19,729 nucleotides of DNA from positions 1 to 19,729 of the forward strand of contig JAHIFK010000026.1 of the NCBI GenBank assembly GCA_018900975.1. Direction: 5' to 3'. The notes under the pieces are model-generated. The model had not been told where the DNA came from. It did not search any database and saw only the letters and a program-made list of their open reading frames with translations. The DNA is from Methanobacteriota archaeon (GTDB taxonomy: Archaea; Halobacteriota; Methanosarcinia; Methanosarcinales; Methanoperedenaceae). Positions 1-6,925 of the stretch are shown one piece after another (the stretch's first letter is position 1; each line of letters starts with the position of its first letter). A program made the translations under genes and the position numbers.

Positions 1-100
1 CCAGACTCTGTGACGAGTTCAAGACTCAAGCACACATTGGTCTACTCTGCTTATACCAGATATATTAGTAAAACATTGCAACCAATATTAATTTTTTCAT

Positions 101-124
101 GTTCATTTATGAACCGCAGTTCAT
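101..124. promoter_or_regulatory. GTTCAT inverted repeat plus third half-site
   Basis: Seen directly: a perfect dyad GTTCAT-TT-ATGAAC (101-114) followed by another GTTCAT at 119-124. It lies about 210 bases before the ParA-type start. Such dyads often bind a dimeric regulator; that role is inference. The rest of 1-260 holds a direct repeat GACTCTGTG (4-12 and 129-137) and no gene I can support. Confidence 0.35.
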
Positions 125-263
125 AGCCGACTCTGTGGTTGACCAACTTTGCAGCGCTTCCTTTTTCCGGAATAAATTAAAAAGTCCTCTATCTCTCTCT
201 CCAATGCGCAACGCTTAAATATATTCACATTACTATTATCATAATAGGTGTGAGCTTTACTGC

Positions 264-325
264 TTACGGGAAAACGGGGAAAAACGGGGAAATCAGTAAA
301 ACGGGGAACAACAGTAAAACGTGGT
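264..325 (+). repeat. Iteron-like AAAACGGGGA repeat array
   Basis: Seen directly: two perfect tandem 10-base units AAAACGGGGA (271-280, 281-290), preceded by a partial ACGGGAAA copy (266-273). A further near-copy AAACGGGGAA lies at 298-307 and a diverged copy AAAACGTGG at 316-324. The last two are each preceded by CAGT. The array ends about 10 bases before the ParA-type start codon. Short direct repeats beside ParA genes are known as partition sites, replication iterons or autoregulatory operators. Which of these applies here is inference. Confidence 0.55.
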
Positions 326-334
326 GAGGGTAAT

Positions 335-433
335 ATGTCTATAGACGCAAAGTGTATTTCATTCGCAAATCCTAAAGGCGGGACTGGGAAAACAACTTCG
401 TGTGTGAGCATTGCAGGCTGCCATTGCGGTTGA
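335..433 (+). pseudogene. ParA/Soj-type ATPase, N-terminal fragment
   Basis: The reading frame from ATG 335 gives 32 residues. Residues 1-28 are a ParA/Soj/MinD N-terminus with the deviant Walker A motif KGGTGKTT at residues 14-21, and the frame stops at 431-433. The family is normally about 250 residues long and segregates plasmids or chromosomes, so this is a remnant. Its last recognisable part (SIAG) merges at 408-420 into sequence that reads, in another frame, as the linker of a histidine kinase. The two genes therefore look fused by loss of the DNA between them. A purine-rich GGTGAGGG lies just upstream (323-330) and could be its ribosome binding site. Confidence 0.7.
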
Positions 434-1288
434 CCGGTCGAGTGCTGTTGAGGCGCTTCGCGAGAGCGAGAAGAAATACCGCACGATAATTGAGACTGCC
501 AACGAAGGTATCTGGATGCTGGACGCAGCCGGAAGAACGACTTATGTGAATTCCATGATGGCGCAAATGCTGGGCTGCATTGAAGAGGAAATGCCGGGCA
601 GGCATTTATTTGATTTCATGGACGCTGATGCGCGCATCAAGGCTGAAAATGATCTGGAAAGACTTAAACAGGGGAGAATACACTGGAACGATGGGGATGG
701 TTACCGACATCACAGAGCGAAAGCGCGCCGATGAGCTTTGCAATGAAAAAAAGCGCCTGGAATTTGCAAGCAAAGCAAAAAGCGAGTTCCTGGCGAGCAT
801 GAGCCATGAATTAAGGACGCCTTTGAATTCTGTACTGGGTTTCTCGCAGCTTTTGAGCGATGGATTAGCTGGAGAGTTGAATGAGAAACAGATGAAATTT
901 GTTAACAATATTAATAGAGGCGGATAAACAGAGGGTGAAGCAGATACTTTTTAACCTTCTCTCCAATGCTGTGAAGTTCAGCAAAGAGGATGGAGGAACT
1001 ATTACGATAACTGCAAAGAAAATTGATGAAAATCTGCAGATGTCGGTCTCTGATACTGGCATAGGGATCAAGCCTGAGAATATTGGAAAGATGTTCCAGA
1101 AATTCGAGCAGCTTGATAAAAAAATTTCAGAGAAATATGGGGGAACAGGTCTTGGTCTTGCAATATCAAAGCAGCTTGTTGAACTGCACGGGGGCAAAAT
1201 ATGGGCACAGAGCACTCTCGGAGAAGGCGCTACGTTCACGTTCACGATACCGCTGGTGGCGAAAAATGGAGGGGAATATCATCGATAA
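411..1288 (+). pseudogene. PAS/histidine kinase HK1, broken into three frames
   Basis: Three consecutive frames give one sensor kinase. 411-about 680: linker and PAS domain (RESEKKYRTI, then NEGIWMLDAAGR). About 672-915: PAC end (GMVTDITERK), then HisKA with intact H-box SMSHELRTPLN. About 907-1288: HATPase_c with N-box NLLSNAVKF, G1 DTGIGI and G2 GTGLGLAI, ending at TAA 1286-1288. Compared with HK2, about 55 residues of the HisKA second helix and linker are missing at about 910, and much of the PAC domain is missing at about 676. No membrane segments are visible, so the ancestor was probably a soluble sensor. As it stands no single product can contain both phospho-acceptor and ATPase domains. 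The 5' end is itself joined to a ParA fragment. An assembly error is the main alternative to a true pseudogene. Confidence 0.8.
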
Positions 1289-1327
1289 ATTTATTTATTA
1301 GGAACTACAACATAATCTTTATGTTCC
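1284..1327 (+). promoter_or_regulatory. TATA-like box and inverted repeat at the ATPase start
   Basis: An AT stretch ATAAATTTATTTATTA (1285-1300) resembles an archaeal TATA box about 25-30 bases before ATG 1321, so the transcript would be nearly leaderless. An imperfect dyad overlaps the start: GGAAC (1301-1305) with GTTCC (1323-1327), and CATAA (1311-1315) with TTATG (1319-1323). The dyad could be an autoregulatory operator (inference). Confidence 0.4.
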
Positions 1328-2703
1328 TATTTATTAACCGAAACAAAGAACTTGATATGCTTGAGCAGAAATTCAAGCTGCCAGAGCCTCAATTTATCGT
1401 GATTTACGGAAGGCGCAGAACCGGAAAAACCGAATTGATAAAACAATTCTGCAAAGATAAAGAGTATATTTATTTCCTGGCAGATAAAAGGGGCACTGTC
1501 TTAAATGTCGGCAGATTTGCATCGATAGCAACAGATCATTTTAACGATGCTGCCCTCAAAATAGAGGATTTTTACCTGCTATTTGATTATATCAATAGAC
1601 GATTGGATAATGAGAAAAAAACTGTTATAATAATAGATGAATTCTCATATTTAGTTGAAAAGGACGATTCGATTGCTTCGGTTTTCCAGGGCATCTGGGA
1701 TGAAGTCCTTGCGAAAAAAAATGTTTTTCTTATTCTGTGCGGTTCATCTATTTCAATGATGGAACTTGGCGTGCTGTCATATAAGTCTCCACTTTATGGA
1801 AGGAGAACAGGTCAATGGAAACTATCACCGTTCTCATTCAAAGAAATGAAGGAATTTTTTCCAGACTTTTCGCTGGCAGAGCGTGTGGAGATATACAGTG
1901 TTCTTGGGGGGATACCATTCTACCTCAAAAGATTCAGGAAAAAAAACATTTTCGTAAATATTGAAGAGAATATCCTGACAAAGGGTGAGCCCCTTTATGA
2001 AGAAGTTGAGTTCCTGCTAAGAGAAGAACTGCGAGAGTATTCTTCATATTATTCAATACTTGAAGCCATCGCCGCAGGAAGCACAAGAATCATAGAGATC
2101 GCAGATCACTCAAGGATAAAAGCAGGCGACCTTCCAAAATATATGGACACATTGATCAAACTTGACATCGTTGAAAAGGTTCATCCTGTTACGGAAAAGG
2201 AAAAAACCAAGAAAACGATATATAAAATAAAAGATAACTTTTTTAATTTCTGGTTCAAATTCGTATATCCGCATAAAAACGATATTGAGATAGGCAATAC
2301 TCAAAAAGTGATCGATATCATAAAACAAGAGCTTTCCTCATATACAGGACATATTTTTGAAGATATCGTCAAAGAATTTCTGATATTAATGAATGCCGGG
2401 AATTCGCTTCCTTTTAATTTTTCAAAAATCGGTACGTGGTGGAGCGGGGACAGAGAAATTGACGTTGTGGCATTATCAAAAAATGAAGCTTTATTTGTGG
2501 AATGCAAATGGCAAAATCGAAAAACAGGTATTGATGTTTTGAAAAACCTTACCGAAAATGCGCAATTCGTGAACTGGCAGCGTGAAAAGGATCATTTTGC
2601 TGTGTTTTCAAGATCAGGTTTTACTCTTAAAGCAGAAAAATTCGCAAAAGAAAAGGGCATATTACTTTTCACTGTGGATGAGATGAAGGCAATGTTCGGA
2701 TGA
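1321..2703 (+). CDS. Archaeal AAA ATPase with DUF234 nuclease-like C-terminus
   Basis: This 460-residue protein belongs to the archaeal ATPase family (ATPase_2, PF01637, with DUF234, PF03008). Walker A is GRRRTGKT (residues 30-37), Walker B IIIDEFSYL (D106, E107), and a sensor-like LILCGSS follows. A winged-helix-like middle precedes the C-terminal motif GDREIDVVAL...VECKW, which resembles a PD-(D/E)XK nuclease core. These proteins are abundant in archaea and their substrate is unknown; defence or mobile-element roles have been suggested. The frame stays open upstream, but I choose ATG 1321 (MFLFINRNKEL) because family members begin with this FxNRxxEL motif and a TATA-like box lies about 25 bases before it. 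The gene follows the broken HK1 by 32 bases and appears intact. Confidence 0.85.
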   Translation: MFLFINRNKELDMLEQKFKLPEPQFIVIYGRRRTGKTELIKQFCKDKEYIYFLADKRGTVLNVGRFASIATDHFNDAALKIEDFYLLFDYINRRLDNEKKTVIIIDEFSYLVEKDDSIASVFQGIWDEVLAKKNVFLILCGSSISMMELGVLSYKSPLYGRRTGQWKLSPFSFKEMKEFFPDFSLAERVEIYSVLGGIPFYLKRFRKKNIFVNIEENILTKGEPLYEEVEFLLREELREYSSYYSILEAIAAGSTRIIEIADHSRIKAGDLPKYMDTLIKLDIVEKVHPVTEKEKTKKTIYKIKDNFFNFWFKFVYPHKNDIEIGNTQKVIDIIKQELSSYTGHIFEDIVKEFLILMNAGNSLPFNFSKIGTWWSGDREIDVVALSKNEALFVECKWQNRKTGIDVLKNLTENAQFVNWQREKDHFAVFSRSGFTLKAEKFAKEKGILLFTVDEMKAMFG

Positions 2704-2950
2704 GAAAAATCCAGCGGCGCAAGAGATATGGCGAAAATAAGTTGATGTCTTTTGCTGTCAATAATCAGTGTTAATCTGTGAGTCTTAAATATATTGCCAT
2801 TTTAGTCTTGTTTTCCTGACATTTTTCAAAAAAAGCAACGAAATGATTTTAACCCATCCCCACATATATAAATATCATATAAACAAAAAAATGGGGAAAA
2901 ATGTGCATTTATCATAAGGATAATGTAAAATATACACGGGACTGGTCTAA
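2704..2950 (+). promoter_or_regulatory. Intergenic region with TATA box framed by TCCCCA/TGGGGA
   Basis: No gene is visible in these 247 bases. CATATATAAATAT (2863-2875) is a good archaeal TATA box. It is framed by the inverted pair TCCCCA (2857-2862) and TGGGGA (2892-2897). Transcription would start near 2895-2900, leaving a leader of roughly 50 bases before ATG 2951. The framing dyad is a candidate operator for the regulator/kinase gene (inference). Confidence 0.4.
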
Positions 2951-4135
2951 ATGAAGAAAATACTTGTAGTAGATGATGAACCCATGTGTCTTGAACTTGT
3001 TGTGGGGCTTTTACCGAAAGAGTATGAAGTCAAGACCGCACGAAACGGAGTAGAAGCGCTTGAAAAAGTAAAAGAAATGTCTCCTGACATGATACTTATG
3101 GATGTGGTCATGCCGGAAATGAACGGTTACGAGGCATGCAGGCACCTTAAGGACAATGAAAAGACCATGTCCATACCTGTTGTAATGGTCACAAGCCTTT
3201 CGGAAAAAGAAGATAAGATAAAAGCTATCGAGGCTGGTGCGGACGATTTTTTGAACAAGCCCGTAGATCCTTTAGAATTGATGGCAAGGGTCAAGTCGCT
3301 TCTTAGGATAAAGCAATATCATGATGAATTGGTGGAAGAAAAAGGGATGCTCAAAGACCTCAACGAGCATCTCGAAGAAAAGGTAAAAGAGAGGACAGCA
3401 TCCCTTGCCGCCGAGGTGGAAATGCGCAAAAAAGCCGAGGAGAACCTGCATATAACCCTGAAGGCGCTTGCCCGCTCAAAGGCTGAACTTGAACACATCG
3501 TTTATATCGTATCCCGCGATATGCAGAGGCCTTTACAGGTGGTTTCCGGCAACCTTGAGCTTCTAGCACAGCGGTATAAAGGCAAGATCCCCCAGAAGGA
3601 CTTAAGCGAACTTGTAGGGAATTCAGTTGACACCGCTGTCGGGATGAAGAGACTCATCAATGACCTGTTCTCATATTCCAGTATTGCGACCAGGGAAGAG
3701 ATAGTAAATACAGAGACTATCCTTGAAAAGGCGAGTGCGGATATTGCCGGGATTATTAAGAGAACAAGGGTTGAAATAACCCACGGCAAAATGCCAGTGG
3801 TACATGGCGACGGGAAGCAGCTTGTCCATTTATTCCATCACCTGCTTGATAATGCCATAAAATTCAGAAGCATAAAAGAGCCAAATGTGCATATCTCTGC
3901 TAAGGAGGTTGGGGACAACTGGGTATTTTCATTTAAGGATAATGGGATCGGGATAGACCCAAAATTCCATGAAGATCTGTTTTATATCTCAGGGCGCATG
4001 AGTGACGCCGAATCAAAAACAGGTATAGGGCTTGCGATATGTAAGAAGATAGTGGAACGCCATGGAGGAAAGATATGGGTGGAATCAGAAAAAGGAAAAG
4101 GCTCAACATTCCATTTTAGCATAGCGAAAAAGTGA
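2951..4135 (+). CDS. Response regulator-histidine kinase hybrid with altered H-box
   Basis: This soluble two-component protein has 394 residues. The receiver domain (about 1-120) has acidic D8/D9, phospho-acceptor D51 (MDVVMPEMNG), T81 and K103 (NKPVDP). A coiled coil follows (about 122-180), then a phytochrome-type dimerisation region and an ATPase domain with LLDNAIKF, DNGIGID and KTGIGLAI motifs. The usual H-box of this kinase class reads about SHDLQEPL; here it is SRDMQRPL, with arginine 189 (CGC, 3515-3517) where the phosphorylated histidine should be. CAC to CGC is one transition. The nucleotide-binding motifs look intact, so the protein may bind ATP without autophosphorylating, or act as a partner or phosphatase (inference). 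HK2 follows after 22 bases, suggesting co-transcription. Confidence 0.88.
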   Translation: MKKILVVDDEPMCLELVVGLLPKEYEVKTARNGVEALEKVKEMSPDMILMDVVMPEMNGYEACRHLKDNEKTMSIPVVMVTSLSEKEDKIKAIEAGADDFLNKPVDPLELMARVKSLLRIKQYHDELVEEKGMLKDLNEHLEEKVKERTASLAAEVEMRKKAEENLHITLKALARSKAELEHIVYIVSRDMQRPLQVVSGNLELLAQRYKGKIPQKDLSELVGNSVDTAVGMKRLINDLFSYSSIATREEIVNTETILEKASADIAGIIKRTRVEITHGKMPVVHGDGKQLVHLFHHLLDNAIKFRSIKEPNVHISAKEVGDNWVFSFKDNGIGIDPKFHEDLFYISGRMSDAESKTGIGLAICKKIVERHGGKIWVESEKGKGSTFHFSIAKK

Positions 4136-4157
4136 GCGGGGGACATAAAAGTTTCGA

Positions 4158-5269
4158 ATGGAAGATAATTCTGGTTTTTTTGGGGATACAACAGATTGCA
4201 GGCGCGCAGAGGAATTGCTTCGCGAGAGCGAGGAAAAGTTCGAGAGAATAGCTGCCACCGCAAAAGATGCTATCATCCTGATAGACAATGATGGTAAAAT
4301 AGAATACTGTAATGAAGCAATGCGCACTCTTGAAAGCGCAGTTGAACAGACTGCGGACATGGTGATAGTTACCAATAGGGACGGCGTCATCGAATATGTC
4401 AATCCTGCATTTGAGAAGATCACAGGTTATGATAAGAATAATATTATAGGCAAAAAACCGGGAATACTCAAATCCGGCAGGCAGGATAAGAAATTCTATG
4501 AAAAGCTATGGGGAACCATTCTCGTTGGAGAGACTTTCCGGGCCGTACTTAAAAGATTGAGTATGCGAGCAGGGCAAAAAGCGATTTCATAGCAAGCATG
4601 AGCCATGAATTAAGAACGCCGTTGAATGCCGTCCTGGGCTTCTCGCAGCTTTTGAAAACCGGGATGGCTGGTGAGTTAAATGAGAAGCAGAAACGATATA
4701 CGAATAATATTATTACAAGCGGAGATTTCCTGCTTAACCTTATCAATGATATTCTCGACCTGAGTAAAATCGAGGCCGGGAAAATTGAGCTTATTAAAGA
4801 GAATATCTCAGTGCCACAGTCGATAGAAGAAACTACGCTTCTTATAAAAGAGAGGGAAAGAAGGCACAATATAGTTTTTGAAAATGAATTCGATCCAAAA
4901 CTTGATTATATTGAGGCAGATGAGCAGAGGCTCAAGCAGATACTTTTCAACCTGCTGAGCAACGCTGTAAAGTTCAGCAAGCCGGAAGGGGGAGTTATAA
5001 AGATAATAACGAGAAAAGCGGATGAATCGGCTGAAATTTCGGTCTCGGACACTGGTATTGGCATAAAACCTGAGAATATTGATAAGCTTTTTCTGAAATT
5101 CGAGCAGCTTGAGAAGGGTATTTCGGAAAGATATGGAGGTACCGGTCTTGGTCTTGCGATTTCCAGGCAGCTTGTGGAACTGCACGGGGGTAAAATATGG
5201 GCAGAGAGCGAATTTGGGAAAGGAAGTATTTTCACGTTCACATTGCCTTTTAAAAAGGAAGCCTCATGA
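4158..5269 (+). pseudogene. PAS-PAS-histidine kinase HK2, internally deleted and frameshifted
   Basis: 4158-4592 encodes a PAC-like start (GDTTDCRRAEELLRESEEKF), the first third of one PAS domain, then abruptly a second PAS (SAVEQTADMVIVTNRDG to GETFRAVL), and stops at TAG 4590-4592. The kinase continues in another frame. Reading back from ATG 4598 gives EYASRAKSDFIASMSHELRTP, followed by complete HisKA and HATPase_c domains (NLLSNAVKF, DTGIGI, GTGLGLAI) to 5269. About 50-70 residues of PAC are missing at about 4553, with a frame change, and the rest of PAS1 is missing in frame at about 4317. 4598-5269 could still make a 223-residue core kinase, but it would start at the H-box methionine and lack the residues just before it. 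HK2 is a close paralogue of HK1. Confidence 0.8.
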
Positions 5270-5301
5270 AAAGAAAAATACTCTGGCTCATAAAATGCTT
5301 T

Positions 5302-6024
5302 TCAAGATAAACTGCTCTTCCCGGCAAAATACCTGCAGTCAGCATAAGAGCACTGTTTATTCCTGTGAGAGTGCTCGCATTTTAGCCTCGACACCGGTAT
5401 ATTTTCAAGCTCGACACCCAGCACCTCCCTGAAATACTGGAGCGCAGCCTCGATAGATGCGAACGTGCTTCGCTTGCAGCACCTTACTCCGCTATTGGCT
5501 GCAATGGCGGCAAGCGCCCTTGATGTCATAACATTGGCTGTGCGCCTCTGGTAGTCTGTAAGCGGGGTGGCTTTCAGGATCACGCTCATTGCTATTCCCG
5601 TAGCTATGGCTGCAGCATCTGTGCCGTACAGACCGCAATAACCTCCAGGCACAGTTGCGCCGCGCCTGATAGCTTCCAATATATCGTCATCCGTAGCTTT
5701 GCAGGTGAGGTTCTTATAGGCTGTTACGAGCACTGCTGCGATCATGGCATGATGTTCTGGGCCGTGCATTGGCATGACAGGATGCTTCATGATCGTCTTT
5801 GCCATCTCCATCGGTTTTTTCGAGGTCGAAGAAAGGCAGAACTGTGTGATCACCTTTATTGAATCGCTTGCATGGCATTCGTTGCAGACATAATGACCAG
5901 AAGGGCAGTGTATGTTAGCAGATTCATTTTTCCCGCAGTAAGTACAGGTTACAGGGATAGCTTCGGTCAGATATGCAAGCTCTTCACCGCATATCATACA
6001 GTTTTCGGTCCTTTTAGCATCCAT
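5302..6024 (-). CDS. DUF5714 family protein with zinc-ribbon N-terminus
   Basis: This 240-residue protein of unknown function resembles the DUF5714 family found in methanogens and some anaerobic bacteria. Cysteine pairs C9/C12, C27/C30 and C47/C50 with C40 and H51 in the first 51 residues suggest one or two zinc ribbons. A helical domain follows with PMHGPEHH and the conserved GGYCGLYGTDAAAIATGIA stretch (about 130-148). The C-terminus carries four further cysteines (SGVRCC; C-x8-C-x4-C in the last 30 residues), which could bind metal or an iron-sulfur cluster (inference). It lies 44 bases after the PIN toxin on the same strand and converges with HK2. Start ATG 6024 leads straight into the first zinc-binding pair. 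Family call is moderately secure; no reaction can be assigned. Confidence 0.6.
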   Translation of the reverse strand: MDAKRTENCMICGEELAYLTEAIPVTCTYCGKNESANIHCPSGHYVCNECHASDSIKVITQFCLSSTSKKPMEMAKTIMKHPVMPMHGPEHHAMIAAVLVTAYKNLTCKATDDDILEAIRRGATVPGGYCGLYGTDAAAIATGIAMSVILKATPLTDYQRRTANVMTSRALAAIAANSGVRCCKRSTFASIEAALQYFREVLGVELENIPVSRLKCEHSHRNKQCSYADCRYFAGKSSLS

Positions 6025-6068
6025 GTCCGATTATTGGATTTCCTGATATTTGAAGATTCTTAATAGAA

Positions 6069-6500
6069 TTAGAATTCACCCTCATTAACATAATTTTTAA
6101 GGGCATCCCCAGGTGTCCCGCACTCGATATATTTCTTAGCATCTTCCCTCAGTACACTATCTTCAGTTACAAGAAAAGCCGATTCATGCACAGCACCTGC
6201 TATTACAGGTCTGTCATTCTTATCCCTGATGTTATATTTTAAAAGCCCGGTTTTTTGAACATTCTTCCTTACTGTGCAGCATTCCATAACATAATCAATT
6301 CCATAATTTATTTTTTCTTGAGAAATGCGAAATTCCTTTAATGTCCAGCGTATCTCTTTCAGGATAAATTCATTTACAAATAGCAAAATCAGCCCACGCC
6401 TTCCACTCTCAAGAAGCGTCCATGAATCATCATTTCTACCAGTTAATGCAGAAACAGCAACGGTCGTATCTACAAAAAATCTAAGTTTTGTATTCTTCAT
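6069..6500 (-). CDS. PIN-domain toxin (putative ribonuclease)
   Basis: This 143-residue PIN-domain protein is of VapC-like size. Acidic residues fit the family: D11 in FFVDTTVAVSAL, E44 or E49, D93/D96 in RDKNDRPVIAGA, and D114 in LVTEDSVL. PIN toxins are Mg-dependent ribonucleases that cut RNA, often initiator tRNA or rRNA, and are held inactive by a partner. ATG 6500 lies inside the end of the AbrB-type gene (20-base overlap, different frame), the usual toxin-antitoxin layout. The frame is complete. Confidence 0.82.
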   Translation of the reverse strand: MKNTKLRFFVDTTVAVSALTGRNDDSWTLLESGRRGLILLFVNEFILKEIRWTLKEFRISQEKINYGIDYVMECCTVRKNVQKTGLLKYNIRDKNDRPVIAGAVHESAFLVTEDSVLREDAKKYIECGTPGDALKNYVNEGEF

Positions 6501-6768
6501 TATATACTTTAGACCGCACTTTTCTTACATTTTCCACTATTTCTTTAACGCTGATCTTTTTCCTGTCTGCTTCGTCCCATATCTCTTTTATTCCGGGGGG
6601 AATGATTGTAAGTTCTACTGGAACGATCTCTATCCCTTTATTCGTATCAGCGTATCTTACTAGATCGCCAACATTAATACGATATTTAGTTCTTAATTTC
6701 TTAGGTAAGGTTATTGTTCCGGCTTTTGTAACCTTTCCAAACATGACCTGTTCGCTCAACTTAATCAC
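6481..6768 (-). CDS. AbrB/MazE-type antitoxin
   Basis: Up to 95 residues. The N-terminal half is a swapped-hairpin AbrB/SpoVT DNA-binding domain (FGKVTKAGTITLPKKLR, then NVGDLVRY). The C-terminal half is a charged helix likely to bind the PIN toxin. The start is uncertain: GTG 6768 opens the longest frame, while AGGTGAT overlapping it is a good ribosome binding site for TTG 6759, and ATG 6744 begins exactly at the conserved domain. The gene is translationally coupled to the toxin by a 20-base overlap. Palindromic boxes immediately upstream suggest that the complex represses its own promoter. Confidence 0.82.
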   Translation of the reverse strand: MIKLSEQVMFGKVTKAGTITLPKKLRTKYRINVGDLVRYADTNKGIEIVPVELTIIPPGIKEIWDEADRKKISVKEIVENVRKVRSKVYNEEYKT

Positions 6769-6811
6769 CTTATTTTAAGATAATCTTATATTCGTAGATT
6801 CTTATTATAAG
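6769..6811 (-). promoter_or_regulatory. Palindromic boxes at the toxin-antitoxin promoter
   Basis: Three short palindromes lie directly before the antitoxin: CTTA-TTT-TAAG (6769-6779), AAGAT-A-ATCTT (6777-6787) and CTTAT-T-ATAAG (6801-6811). The last also reads as a TATA-like element on the minus strand. This matches the common arrangement in which an AbrB-PIN complex represses its own operon; binding is inferred. The remaining bases to 6925 hold nothing I recognise. Confidence 0.5.
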
Positions 6812-6925
6812 GTTATTGGTGTTATCACGCAAAACGACTATTTTTTAACGCATCTGAAAATAAAAATCGACTGTGGAATTGATATTATTAAGAGCTAACA
6901 AATGAGGCTATTGTCGAAATTCTTG

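Noticed and set aside
264..325. Possible CRISPR array
   Set aside because: The repeats are about 10 bases with almost no spacers, far too short for CRISPR, and no cas gene is present.
121..411. Minus-strand frame of 96 codons over the repeat array
   Set aside because: Its sequence is low-complexity translation of the repeats (PRFTDFPVFPRF) and overlaps the ParA start; no family resemblance.
4558..4610. Pyrrolysine read-through of TAG 4590-4592 in HK2
   Set aside because: Reading through the TAG meets TGA within three codons, and the kinase continues in a different frame, so a frame change or deletion explains it better.
1..5300. Insertion sequence or transposon causing the broken genes
   Set aside because: No transposase, terminal inverted repeats or target duplications are visible; the breaks look like losses, not insertions.
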